From Limnomonas spitsbergensis (Eukaryota; Chlorophyta; Chlorophyceae; Chlamydomonadales), in contig JAYJMM010000039.1 in NCBI GenBank assembly GCA_037349105.1, positions 4,983,501 to 5,047,500 of the forward strand: a DNA stretch of 64,000 bases. Reading direction: 5' to 3'. Positions 11,401-23,000 of this stretch are shown here, in pieces. A model generated the notes under the pieces. The model did not search any database and was not told the DNA's origin. It worked only from the letters and a program-made list of their open reading frames with translations. A program made the translations under genes and the position numbers. Position 1 is the stretch's first letter, and each line of letters starts with the position of its first letter.

Positions 11401-13911
11401 CGGGGCCTGCCTGGTCACAGCAGGCTTGATCTCAGCTCCCTCGCGCTTGATCTCTGCATCACTGGCCTCAGCCGGGTCCTCACCCGGCTCCAGCCCCCTC
11501 TGGATGTTGGCATCCATGAGGTGCTCACATGCCCTGTCGCTGTGCTCGCACTTGCACCCGCAGAACATACATACTCCTCCGGTGTTACGCCTCATGGCCT
11601 GACGCATGGCATTGCGGATGTCCATCGGCTGCTGACGGGCACCTGTTGCGCGATTCTCCCAAATCCTGGCCAGCTCCACATCTGCAGGCACCGCAGCGTG
11701 GATTGCTACCAGGCACACATTCCTGCTGCTGCTGTCGTCCACGTGTGCTGGCACCGGAGACCTGCTGCTCCTAGCTGCTTCCACGTCACTGTCAGCTGCC
11801 TTGCCTGCCATTGCCTGGCTGGACTTGCTGCAGCCGTCAGGGCCCAGACTCAGGCTAGGGCTGGCTTGACCCACTGGCCCACACGGCTCTGCTGAGCGGA
11901 AGCCCTCCTGCCTGGGCAATCTGGGCATGCACTCCTGGTGCTGCGGCGGCTGTGCCTCTTTTTTCGCCTCATGGCTGGCCTGCTCAGCCCCGTGCCCCCC
12001 GGGTAGTGCCACGTGCCATGTAACCATGGCTGTCTGCTGCAGCTGCTGCTCTTCCTCTTCCTCACCTGTAGGCAGCCGCGCCTGTAGGTTCTGTTTGGCA
12101 TGTTCCAAGCGATGCTTCACCATCCTCAGCTGTCTGGTCATCCTCATCTTCAATGCTATTATTGGCTGCCTGGCCACCCACAGCTGCCTGGCCATTCCTT
12201 TAAGCTTCTGCCGGTGCCAATTAACCTTTTCCCTCAGCATGGGTATGGAGATTCCCTGCTCCTCTGACCCCTCAGGATTCTCTGCCGCCTCCAGCTGTTT
12301 GCTGGCCTGCTGGGCCGCCCCTGGTTCTGATATTGGCACCTGGACCCCTCCTGGAGCTGCTGCCACTGGTGCTGTGACAGGCCCATCCTCTTCTGGCTGG
12401 TGCATCTGCACCAGCACCGGCGCCTGCCTGTGCTCGTGGTCCTCAACCTCACTTGGGCCAACTGGTTCCTCAGCCACCTTTTGGTTCAGCTTCTGCTCCC
12501 ACGGATGCAGTTGGTCCGGCTCGCAGCCGCCGGCCACCACAGGTGTCACATGGGCTGCCTCCCTCGACAAACACAAACGTGACGCCTGCACCTGCAGTTG
12601 GCCTGGCTCACAGCCACCGATCCCTACAGGTGTCACATGAATTGCCTCCCTCTGCAAGCACCGTCGTGGCGCCTGCAACTGCAGTTGGCCTGGCTCACAG
12701 CCACCGGCCACCCCAGGTGTCACAGGAACGTCCTCCATCTGAAAACACAGCCGTGACGCCTGCACCTGCAGTTGGCACGGCTCGTGGCCATCGGTCACCA
12801 CAGGTGTCACAGGAACTGCCTCTCTCTGCAAACACAGCCGTGACGCATGCACCTGCAGTTGGCCTGGCTCACAGCCAGCGGCCGCCACAGGTGTCACATG
12901 GGCTGCCTCCCTCGGCAAACACAGCCGTGACGCATGCACCTGCAGTTGACCTGGCTCACAGCCACCGATCCCTACAGGTGTCACAGGAACTGCCTCTCTC
13001 TACAAACCCAGCCGTGACGCCTGCACCTGCAGTTGGCATGGCTCGCAGCCACCGATCCCTACAGGTGTCACAGGAACCGCCTCTCTCTGCAAACCCGGCC
13101 GTGACGCCTGCACCTGCAGTTGGCCTGGCTCACAGCCACCGGCCACCACAGTTTTCACAGGAACTGCCTCCTTCTGCAAACACAGCCGTGATGCCTGCAC
13201 CTGCAGTTGGTCTGGCTCACAGCCACCGATCCCTACAGGTGTCACAGGAACTGCCTTTCTCTGCAAACACAGCCGTGACGCCTGCACCTGCAGTTGGCTT
13301 GGCTCGGAGCCACCGATCCCTACATGTGTCACAGGAACCGCCTCTCTCTGCAAACCCAGCCGTGACGCCTGCACCTGCAGTTGGCTTGGCTCGCAGCCAC
13401 CGGTCACTGGTTTGGGTGAAAAAGCATTCCCTATCGGAACACAGTTGATCAGGTGCAGCTGCTCGCTAGCTACCGGGCTATCCTGCCTGGGTGGGCCGGC
13501 ACTCTCTGCCGTAATACAGTTGATCAGGTGCCTGGGACTTGGCTCACTGTCACTGCTGAGGATATCAAACATGGACCAGCCGTTGGGGGACACCTGATTA
13601 CCTGGCTGCTCCATACACCTGGTCAATGCCTCCAAGGGTGCGCGCTGCTGGGGCACAGCCAGACTGCTTAACCCCGCCTGCTCTGCGTCACACACACTTT
13701 TCCACACTCCAGTGGCCCACTGCCCTAGCCTGTTCCACCCTATTGGCTGAGCCAGATCCTCCTTCCTTTTTACTGGGGGCCATTCCGCAGTGGCGGCTTT
13801 TGCTTCACCCACCGCCTGCAGATCTGCAGGTTTCCTGATCACCTGACTTCCACCACGGGGCATCGTCCCGTTCTCCTTTTGAACGCACTGCGCAGCACTT
13901 GCCACTCTCAT
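8476..13911 (-). CDS. Gag-like protein of DIRS element, one in-frame stop
   Basis: One long frame from ATG at 13911 to the stop at 8476, interrupted only by TAG at 13002-13000. That stop sits in a repeat unit whose sister units read CAG at the same place, so it is a single C-to-T change. The parts are 303 and at least 1502 residues. Order: an N-terminal region with a GWNRLGQWATGVWK segment; eleven 29-residue repeats (core CEPGQLQVQASRLCL); charged and Gln-rich helices; a Cys/His cluster CMFCGCKCEHSDRACEH; a second QWATNLWKEVC segment like the first; 18-residue repeats with QEPPRGQAD; a conserved-looking C-terminal block containing EETVEAFAHRVLSTAELL, which resembles a retroelement capsid domain; and an acidic Glu-rich tail. 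Gag identity is inferred from position, composition and this block. Confidence 0.75.
9846..10135 (-). repeat. 54-bp coding repeat in gag
   Basis: Units of 54 bases (18 codons, core QEPPRGQADSWEQ), spaced exactly 54 apart at 9964, 10018 and 10072, with looser copies on either side. The frame is kept throughout. Confidence 0.85.
12500..13405 (-). repeat. 87-bp coding repeat in gag
   Basis: Eleven units of 87 bases (29 codons). GCAGTTGG recurs at 12507, 12594, 12681, 12768, 12855, 12942, 13029, 13116, 13203, 13290 and 13377. The frame is kept apart from the TAG at 13002-13000. Confidence 0.95.
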
Positions 13912-14014
13912 CAGCCTCTTCTGCGTCGCGTATTCTGGCCCACTGCCTAGGTCTCTGCGTCCCTTTCTATTGGCTCATGGGATTAAGCTGGGTAGGCCTC
14001 GCCTTTCTGCTTTT

Positions 14015-14290
14015 CTGCTCACTAATTTTAATCTGGCGGAATCCTCCTTCGCCCTCTTTTCTACTCGCTAATTTTAATCTGGCGGAATCCTCCTTCGCCC
14101 TCTTTTCTGCTCGCTAATTTTAATCTGGCGGAATCCTCCTTCGCCCTCTTTTCTGCTCGCTAATTTTAATCTGGCGGAATCCTCCTTCGCCCTTTTTTCT
14201 GCTTGCTAATTTCTAATCTGGCGGAATCCTCCTTCGCCCTTTTTTCTGCTTGCTGATTTTTAATCTGGCGGAATCCTCCTTTGCCCTTTT
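14015..14290 (-). repeat. 46-bp leader repeat of DIRS element
   Basis: Six tandem copies of about 46 bases with AATCTGGCGGAATCCTCCTT, lying between repeat B' and the gag start codon, so in the 5' leader of the element's transcript. Units drift in length to 47-49 at the 5' side. Confidence 0.9.
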
Positions 14291-14723
14291 TAGTACTTCC
14301 CACCTTTGCTCGCTGGGCTGCTTCTAGATGGCACACGTCCCGCGTGGATGTCTCGCGTCCTACGCGGAGGTATCCTCTTGCGTAGTGTCCGTTCAGCTCT
14401 GCGGTCCTGCGGGGATCCTTTGGTACACCCACAAAATTTCAAACCTGGATGTTCTATCCACAAGTTCACTTCTGTCAATGATGAAAGATTGGATCCACCT
14501 GATCTCAATCTGCAGTCATACAGGTAATTATCCGCTGGATAAATCCCCAGCCAGATCTTCAAGCCTCTCCTGGACTCAACACTAAGCTGCCACGCTCAAT
14601 GCACAGGGAATCAAGCTGGGTTTATAACTCCACAACTGGATCTTCGAGCTTCTCCCCAAGGCTCTTCACATCTGGAGTTTGCAAGATCTAATTTGGCACG
14701 AAAAGCCCAAGGGAAAAGCCCAA

Positions 14724-14789
14724 GGGCCTGCCGGGTCCCTGTATCCCGGCAATTGCCTAAGCTACTACTTTTGTCCCTTTTGAAGGACA
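14724..14789. repeat. 66-bp inverted copy of internal B segment
   Basis: Perfect reverse complement of 15206-15271 (inside B') and of 6890-6955 (inside B). It abuts the inner edge of B' only. Its position recalls the internal complementary region used in DIRS replication models. Confidence 0.9.
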
Positions 14790-15426
14790 CTGAGAGCGGG
14801 GATGCTCGGGGTTGCGAAGGAACGGCGACGGAGGTGACTTTGTCCGTGGGTTTTGTCGCCGGGCGGACTCAGCTGGAAGCTGGTACGCCGAGAGCTCCTG
14901 GTCGGCTTTGCGCCTCCTGGTCTATTTAGGTGAATATCTGCTTGGAACTGCTTGCCTGATTAGTCGTCTCCGATGGACGAGTAGTCAGGGATCGGCACCG
15001 TAGGTCGCGTGCTCTTCAGGGCGAGCTCCGTCGATCGCGTCGGCTGGGGATGACCAGTGATCTGGATGGGGCTCGCTTGTCACTTGCTTATGCTATCACC
15101 ACTTTCCGTGGTGCTAGACTTGACTGAAGTGTAAGGTACTGACTTAGTGGCGAGCAAGGGCTAGTATCCGTGAGAGCTAGGCCTATACTCTTTACACCAG
15201 AGGCCTGTCCTTCAAAAGGGACAAAAGTAGTAGCTTAGGCAATTGCCGGGATACAGGGACCCGGCAGGCCCAATTCAGAGTACAGATTATGCTAAATCAC
15301 CCTGCGTAAGCGGGTTTCTAGGTCTCAGTTCAAATCCGGAGACTCCGCAGATAAGCTGCGGAGGCTCCGCGGCCGCTAACTGCGGCCTAAACGGTTCTGT
15401 CACGTATACGGTAATATACTGTGACA
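14790..15426. repeat. Split repeat B' (outer copy) of DIRS element
   Basis: 637 bases. Compared with 6471-7110 it lacks CTA in the CACCACTAGAGG segment and has one base change. It forms the 5' end of the element on the coding strand and probably carries its promoter (inference). Confidence 0.93.
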
Positions 15427-16412
15427 TCGCAAATAAGAAATCTGTTGTCCTTAATTGTTTTAGCGTAGCAACATCCATATTTGATATGGTTACGTCATGT
15501 ACTAATGTATGGCATTGTCCAACTGTTGTGCAAGGATGATGACTATCCCCTAACTCTTTATTTCCAGTTGAGCAATTGAGCACACGGTACTAAGCCTTTT
15601 TGGGCAGAGACCAGAGGGGTGACGTCATTGACCAAGCCATTCATCTGACAGCTGATGACATGCTGCATACAATGCACATTGGTATTGGATAAATAAGGGC
15701 AATGGCCTTGCGTAGAAATGTCTGAAGAATTCCATGTCAGATATTAAAAATGAGATAATTGCCGGATTTATTATTACATATTGCGGTTGTTGCTTTCGCC
15801 GAGCCCTTCAAAATTGACTGATCAGTACTTCATTCATTCAGTTGTTTTACTGTATAAACCAGGTACAAACCATACCTGTACATAAATCAATCACATGGTC
15901 CATATTAGAACAAATAAGAGGTGGGCCCGGGCGCCAACTCCTGATCGTTAACATGTTTGGTTTAATAGAAATTCTTTATTCAGGAGGCCCATTATGTTCA
16001 TGGCCTACATGTAAAGCGGCGTGAAAGACAGCTAAGGTTCCTATGACAAGACTGATTAAGCTTCAAAACAATTCAAAAACGCGCAAAGGAACTAAACTTG
16101 CCCATCCTTGAGATTCGGAGCAGGTGAATATGCACATACATGGCAGGGCCATCCTGAAGCAATGCGCACGCATACCATCGCATGATCATTGCCTCGAGGG
16201 TGCAAAACTCTTGCCATCCACACTCATAAAATCACAAGATAGACCTGGAAACAATTTCTTAGTAATAAATATTTTCGAGATTCCGATATTCCTGTTTTTG
16301 CTGCGAGGTGAAAACCAGAAGTGGAGTAAACAAACCACCTGCAGCAAAACAGACTTCAGGCGCCACTGTTTTGTATTAGAACGCCACCACGCACATCTGA
16401 AGACATTCTCAC
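15427..16412. other. Intergenic, 3' of SWEET-2
   Basis: AT-richer than the flanks, with no exon recognised. Bases 15615-15635 (GGTGACGTCATTGACC) resemble the core of a dispersed repeat seen at 24284, 25395 and 50250. Confidence 0.4.
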
Positions 16413-19224
16413 TCATTCTTTCAAGCGATCCTCGGGGAGTGCTAGCGGTGCTGGAAACATGGCAGCCAGTCCCAGTTGTGCCGCCGATAGCAGCACTCCG
16501 GCACCATTCTGGATTGAAAGGAATGGATCCAACATAGCCTGCACAGTCGTTCATGGGCGGGGAAGTGTGAGGGAAGAGCAAACGATCATGAAACAAAATA
16601 GGGTATCAGGCATAACACAGTGGCAAATAGTAAGGCATCAGGCATGGCACCATCGCAAGGAAAGTGGAAGTAAGCAAGCATTCTGCGAGGGGACACAAAT
16701 CTCACCACTCCATACGACGTCCTTTGGGTGTGCAGCATTCGTGCACGCAGGGAGGAAAATCTTATGTCAGTAAACGATTTAAAAAGAGGAACGGCATTCA
16801 CCAGCTAACCCACTGGTCACATGATAATCATAGATGATAATAGATCAGCGGTAGGAAAAGAGTGATCATCAAAGATGATTCAAATTTTAATGTGCCTCAA
16901 AACTGACCAAAAGAGAGCATTCAGGAGGTTTATGAAAGTGAGTGGCAGCAGGATGGATGCATAGTCATGCGACCTGGTCACGTTGAGCTAATTCAAATTC
17001 AAATATGTCTTATAAACTCACCACAATAGTGCGTTCAGGAGGTTCATGAACGTGAGTGGCAGCAGGATGGATGCAGAGTTTCGCGTCCTGATCACGTCCC
17101 CCATCGTGCTCAGTGGAGCTCCATAATAAACAAGGGAGATGATATTGCCAGAGAGGCCCCTGCGTGAAGAAATACAAGGCGAGCTCGACGTCAGCGTCCA
17201 TTGGATCAGCGAGATAGAAATGTCTAACAGAGCTGTTCCAATGCCTACACAAGCACTCATCTCTGGTCGGTCAAAAGTGGGCCGATGAGGACCAAACCTT
17301 GGGGACCAGCATGTGGCCGGTGGACTTAGCAGCAGCGTCTGTTGCACCAGGCCACCTGGCCTTACACCGTAATGCAGATGAAGCTTAGCTACAGCACCCT
17401 AAAATAAAGTGGTATCCCATCCAGGCATACGCTTGGATGGAGGTTCTCGTGCTCTGGGATAGATGGATAAAAGGCTTTTGCATGTCACAATCCAATGCTG
17501 GGGATGTTTGGACCAGCATTTATTTTTGAAGGTGCTTTCAGCTGCAACCTGGCCTAGAGCCAGCAGGGCTTGGTGCAGCAAGCTCTGTTGCTTGGACCAC
17601 CCATCATCGTCCAGTGAATGCTTGGCCCCCCATCGGCCCAGTGGTGGCCGCCCGGCCACCCCTCAAGGTCATCTAGTGCACACTAAAATAAAAACTAGTT
17701 AACCATCCAGTCTCTGTTCATTGTCCAGCCGTGGCCGCCCGGTCCCCACATCGGGTGATCTGAGAGCACTTAAATAAACACTAGCTTGGTAACCCACCAC
17801 AGGGATGACTGCTCCGTTGAGTTGTTGCAAGCAAACACAGTCAATACGCCCAGAAGTGGGAGCACGATTGCCATTCCGCAGAGTATGTTGCGCAGTTGGG
17901 ACTTGACCTGCTTAATCAAGGTGGAAAGACAGGTGGGAAGACAGCAGACGCATACATTTGAAAAATTTGTGCGAAATGAAAGCACCTGTCAACAGTTACT
18001 GAGCAGGGGCAGAGCAGGCCGGGCCAGTGTGCTGGAAAGTGGCCCATGCACACATATATTGTATGGATGTAGTCAGCTGGCTTCTTGACTAGTTACAACA
18101 GGACATCACAGCTCCTCTCACTCTGCCCGAGTTGACATGAGCACTCATGGTGTTTGCTCGAAAGCAGCCCATGCAAACTGGCAAGATGCATTCAGCTTGC
18201 TTCCGGATTCTGGTGGCAGAGCATGGCAGCTTCTCTCACCTTCTCATCTGCAATGCCGTAAGCAGTCATGGTGCAAAAGACTGCAACGCCTATACCCGGT
18301 GCGGTAGGGGCTGTAATGAAGACATCATGCTTCAGCAGGCCTGGAAAGCATGACACAGTTTATTTTAGCACACTGCAGCTTCACACCAGCTTCATATCAC
18401 TGCCTACAGCCAGGGGGGCCTGGTGCAGCAGGCCAAGCTCCTTAGGCCTCTTAAGCCTACGACTGCTCGAGGTTTGGACGCTATCAGCCTAGTGATGGCA
18501 GCCTGGTGGCCCCAGTGGGCGGCTTGGCGTGCACTACAAAAGAACAAGTACATGAAATACCGGATCAGCCTACCATCAGCATTTATTTCGAAACCTGACT
18601 GCTGTTGTGCTATGCTACCAGTACTTGCTAGGTGCTCTGTGCCGGGTCCATACAGACTGCACAAATCAGCATGCATGTACAGCGTTATGCATTGACCTCT
18701 GGACCTATGCGAACTAACACCCATATTTATATAGCATTACCGGTAAGCGGGATCATGAGGCCAAGTCTCACCATAGAGCAGCATGATGATGCAGTTTGCT
18801 ACGGTGATGGAGAATGGGATGGGGTTCAAATCCTGCGAGGGCGGTGCAGTTTGAGATCAGGCCTACGAGGAGCGAAACCAAAAGCTGCCATAGGGGGAGT
18901 GTCACCACACTGAGGAGCAACAGGCTTGCACTGAAGGCAGCCTGGAGGGACACACTTCAACATTTGTGACTTGAGTGAAGCCAAGGCTCATGGCCTTGAG
19001 GCTGCGCAGAGATAATGCTAGCTGGAGGTCCATGCCCGACCTTCTTCTTCGGCTTACATCTAACCCTAGCCCTGTTTGCATCTATAAGCTTTGGAGGCCC
19101 GACGTACCCGAAGAGACTTGCGCGACGATGCCTGCAGAACGGCCCCGAGAGGTACGGAGTACATAACCAAGGACACGATGGCACCCAGGCCTGGGACGAC
19201 GGTCTCGAGGAAGTACTCCCTCAT
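16413..19224 (-). CDS. SWEET (MtN3/saliva) sugar transporter, paralogue 2
   Basis: Seven exons on the minus strand: 19224-19108, 18832-18772, 18340-18240, 17907-17798, 17159-17022, 16721-16706 and 16538-16413 (222 residues). The first six exons have exactly the same lengths as in paralogue 1, including the 16-base exon 6, so the two are tandem duplicates. Signature segments: LETVVPGLGAIVSL, DLNPIPFSITVANC, GNIISLVYYGAPLS, LLPLTFMNLLNALLW, IQNGAGVLL. In helix 3 the family's pocket asparagine is replaced: PTAPG here, PNAPG in paralogue 1. Helix 7 keeps its Asn. Intron 1 has a normal GT donor, unlike paralogue 1. The start at 19224 (MREYFLETVV) gives an exon of the same length as paralogue 1; an upstream in-frame Met is possible. 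Head to head with the C39 peptidase gene. Confidence 0.88.
16885..16990 (-). repeat. Echo of SWEET-2 exon 5 donor edge
   Basis: GCATTCAGGAGGTTTATGAA and GTGAGTGGCAGCAGGATGGA repeat the exon 5 end at 17031-17080 with few differences. The donor itself is lost. It lies in intron 5, next to the real border. Confidence 0.8.
17268..17400 (+). repeat. AGCTGAA-tailed dispersed repeat
   Basis: Copy of the short family whose consensus runs GGCCGATTGGGACCAAACCT, ... GGCCCAAGCAGCAGGGCTT, ... and ends in GTAGCTGAA units. In SWEET-2 intron 4. Confidence 0.7.
17528..17702 (-). repeat. AGCTGAA-tailed dispersed repeat
   Basis: Inverted copy, ending with CACACTAAAATAAAAACT. A partial second copy (17705-17785) follows directly. 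In SWEET-2 intron 4. Confidence 0.75.
18375..18555 (-). repeat. AGCTGAA-tailed dispersed repeat
   Basis: Inverted, diverged copy with CCTGGTGCAGCAGGCC and GGCGTGCACTACAAAAG, in SWEET-2 intron 2. Confidence 0.6.
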
Positions 19225-20075
19225 TCCTGGATCTACCTCCTGGATCTGAGAGAGCAGGGAGCCTGTGCGTGTCACAAAGCAAAATAATGGTCTAGTCAGG
19301 TGCAGTAGGCCCTTGATCGGCGTTGTTCGAAGATCGATGAGTCCAGGACTGAACCCTATCTCAAACCCTCGCAGATAGATGAGCGTGTGCGCCAAGGCCA
19401 ACGTGGGCACGTTGCCCTCAAGACACGCTCCGGCATTTCATTTTCCCAGTGTAGTAGCATGGCATGGATACATGTGTCTACAGCTACTAATCAAGGCCAC
19501 TGTCACGTATTGTGGAGCGTCGATTCCCAGGAGGAGTCCACTCACCTATCGCAACGCTGCCTGCTACGAGAGCCTCTGCTGGCAAGGACTCAAATGCCAT
19601 GGCCAAACTGGACTGCACTTTCACCACTGGTTGCCGATGAAACGTGGAGCGTGCGTGGGCATGGCGTGGGCGACATTGGGGAATGCAGACGCCGCGGACG
19701 CCCGTTGGCTTCTTCGTCGCATGGCTGCATTTGGATCTTAGTGCAGCATTCATTTCCGCTGCCACTCTCTCTCTCTCCCCTGATTCCCCGCTGTCTTGGA
19801 AATGTTGATGTGAATATGTGGCGAAATGGTCGTTGGTTGGCCATTGCACGCTCCGTACCCTTATGGGTTCTCACTCTGATGATGACGTGGCATGACAGGT
19901 GGCAGATATGTCCGACAGCCAAACCCAGCCCTACGTTCCAGCCCGAGACTCTGCCACCACTGCTCTGCCCTGTGCTTACCAGAACTCTCAGATAGCTCTT
20001 ACAGCCATACTACCACATACGTGACCCTTCGTGTACCACATCTCTATCCATCTCGAATTCGAGGTCTGCAGCGAC
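19225..20075. other. Divergent intergenic region SWEET-2 / C39 peptidase
   Basis: About 850 bases between opposite start codons. It should hold both promoters. I see no clear TATA boxes or repeats, and the frames here do not resemble known proteins. Confidence 0.45.
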
Positions 20076-23000
20076 ATGGATCCGAACCCCGTCCGACCGT
20101 TTCGAAATCCGTCCGGTGGCATCCAGTGGTGGACGACCGAGGAAGCCAAAGCCAAATTTATGCGACAGGTTTCACCATCCGGCTGCGGTCCTACTGCTGC
20201 CATCGACGTCTTACGAATCCTTGGCATCCAAGCCGACCCGCAAGAAGTGCAGCAGGCAGCCCCCGCCAGGCTGCGAGATTATGACGCACCTCTCATGTGC
20301 GCAAGCACTCATGCACATGCACACACATATGCCCACACCCTACCACACATACGCACACATGCATGCATTGATGCACGCATGCATGATCACATGCTCGCAT
20401 ACATGCAGTCATGCACAAACACATGCGGGTGCCATGCGGGCGCACACAAGCATGCAAGCGTGTTCAATTCCGATTCCACATACCGTATTCCGATGTTGTT
20501 ATTAAAGGCCTCTTGACCCATACACGTCTTGAGTCACAGATCTCAGTGTGACGCAGCCACGAAGCTGCTGTGATGTGAAGTTGTGTGCAGTTTTTACAGT
20601 CCACATGAGCATCACGATTAATGCATGGGACCAGCCCCCGCAAATAGGCCATGATGCTGTAGTGATGCTGCCAGTTTTGATGTCAATGATACGGCCCGGC
20701 AGTGATGCAGCCACAACAGTGATGCTGCCAGTGTTGACGTCAATAATACAGCTTGGCAGTGATGCAGCCACAGCAGTGATGCTGCCAGTGTTGACGTAGT
20801 TTCACTTTGGCCACCATAGACCTACACCAAGTCCCACAGTGTATCTATCCCTGCTGCTTGTGCCGCTGCCCACAGTCCGGTCAAAGTTTGGTCCCCATCA
20901 GCCCAGATGCCGCTGCACCCCGCCCCCCTCTCCACCGCTGGCCTGACGCGTACTTAAGTAAACACCGACCGTGATACTTCACAGGAAATACCTAACATCG
21001 AGGGCCCTGGCAGGCACCACCCACCTAGACCTGATCGAGGCGGTGGCTCAGCTCTCCGGCGCGCAAGTCCGTGGCACATTCTTCGCCCCTCATCACCTCA
21101 CTGTCGGCTCACAGCTAGGTGACTGGCTGGCACAGTGGGTGGAAGCTGGCGCCGTGCCTGTGCTCACCCTGAACCTGTTTCTGCAAGGGAATGATGCGTG
21201 GCACCACCAGGTAATGGCGATTAACCCTGTAATCTGAACCCGTACCCCTTCATCCTTAACGATGTGGCCCTAAATTTCAAATCAGAATCCCTGAAAACTG
21301 CTCCAGTGGCCCTTAACTGCACCTTGAACCCTAAACGAATAATCTACAATTGCCCTTTAGTCCTATACAATGCGACCATCCTATACAATGCCACCATGTT
21401 ACGTCAAAAATACAGACAAGCACGCTTATCATCCTGAAAGTCAGACATTCTGATGATTCCCTCACATAGTCCTCAACCCCTGTGCCAATTTGCAAGTTGA
21501 GCTGATGATTGTTTCACTCGTTTTTGGCTCTGCGCCGTTTGGCCCCCTTACAGAAGAGCCATGCACACTTAGCTTGGCAGCTCCGACTCCTTGCTTATTT
21601 CAGGCATCTTTGGTTTCAGCTTGTAGCTGAATTACACCCTGAATTTCAGGGTGCAATCTCCCGCCACAATTAAGCTACATCATGGCTGACAGACGTGGGG
21701 GTCTGGTCCAGCAAGCCCAGCCGCTTAGACCACCGACCGTAGGCCACTAGGTCATAGGCCTGTGCTGGCTGCCCAGACTCCTGCCTAAGGTGGTATTGTC
21801 TGCACTGAAACAGCCAATGCTGTAACTGCTGTAACTGCTGCAACTAATGTAAATGCTTTAAGTGCTCTAACTGATGTAACTGCTGTAACTGCTGCATCTA
21901 ACATGCGTTGCAGGTGGTATACGGGGTGGAGCCTCCATCTAGTCCATCGCCTGCGATGGGGAACATCTCTCAAGGCGGTGCATTGTGTGCCAAGGGCTGG
22001 CGGCTGCTGCTGCTCAACCCTTTGTGTGAAGAGCCAGCAGAGCGTGTGATGCAGACCCTGGCGACGCCTCCGTTCATGATCATCCCCAGGTGGGCAGCTG
22101 TGTTTCTTTCTCGTCAGACCCCCTTTGGGGGGCTGTCGGGCAGCCACCAGCCCACCACTGGGCGAATTGGGACCAAACCTTCACTGGCGTACGGCCGGCA
22201 GTCTGAGCAGTATATTTGTTGTACCAGCCTGATGTAGCTGAATTGTAGCTGAAGCGCACTCAAAGTTTTACTGGTTTAGTGGTGGGTAGGCCTCTTAATG
22301 ATGCCCCAGCGAAAACGTATGAGCATTGCCCTCAATCACAAACTTCCGCTCATATCCCAGAGAATTTGGCGTGATGTCTTGGTCGTGCGGCAGGCAGCAA
22401 AAAAACGCCTTGATTTGGTCCGCCATGCTGTGGCCTAGTTTGATCCCGTTCGTCCAATGTGTGCCGCTATTCACTGTCTTCAGAGGCTGCATTGAAGCGA
22501 GACACCTTGCTTGTTTCCAGTGTGGCCTGGCTCGCTTGTTTCCAGTGCAGCCTGGTTCGATGATTCGATCCACTCTGTACAGTCGGTGTTGCTGTTCACT
22601 CTCCTCGCCTCGCTTTGGACACCAAAATGAAGCAAAGCTAGCATCTTGGTTCTTGCTGCCGAGCCGTGGCCTCTTTGTGTCCAATGTTTGCTGCTGTTGA
22701 CTCCACTCGCTTGGCTTAAGGGACTTCATTGAATCAAATCTAGCATTTTGGATATCGGGCTGGACCATTTGGGCTGCTGTTGAGTCCCTTTTCGACCACA
22801 TTGAAGCAAAGTTAGCATCTTGGTTGTCGGTCTCACAGGACTGGCATGTTCAGGGTTCAGGTTAGGCCTTAAATGCTTCACCCTAAACCCTTAACCCTGC
22901 AGGGAACTTAATTAAGTGAAGCCAGCGTCTTGGATGCCGGGCTCGCCAGGCAGGCGTGTTTAGGGTTAAGTATAGGCCATTAATGCTTTACCCTGAACCT

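Larger units (their letters stand above)
6179..15426 (-). mobile_element. DIRS-order (PAT/Kangaroo-type) retroelement, non-autonomous
   Basis: The element has split direct repeats. On its coding (minus) strand the order is B' (15426-14790), leader, gag-like frame, A' (7356-7111), B (7110-6471), short spacer, A (6424-6179). This is the A1-ORF-B1-A2-B2 order described for PAT-like DIRS elements such as Kangaroo of Volvox and the TOC elements of Chlamydomonas. A and A' differ at one position by eye, and B and B' at one base plus a 3-base indel, so insertion was recent. The B/A' boundary (7110/7111) is exactly what joining the two outer ends would give, as expected from a circular intermediate. 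I see no reverse transcriptase, RNase H, methyltransferase or tyrosine recombinase, so it must depend on a helper. No target-site duplication is evident, which is normal for this order. Confidence 0.85.

Noticed and set aside
9820..13448. Long plus-strand frames of 331-505 codons opposite the gag-like gene
   Set aside because: Shadow frames caused by in-frame coding repeats. Composition is Leu/Cys/Pro-rich without domains, and the minus strand gives the conserved-looking protein.
22295..22801. 168-codon minus-strand frame, similar to a frame at 38271-38765
   Set aside because: The similarity is explained by the inverted duplication of the C39 region. The frame runs antisense through intron 3 and exon-edge echoes.
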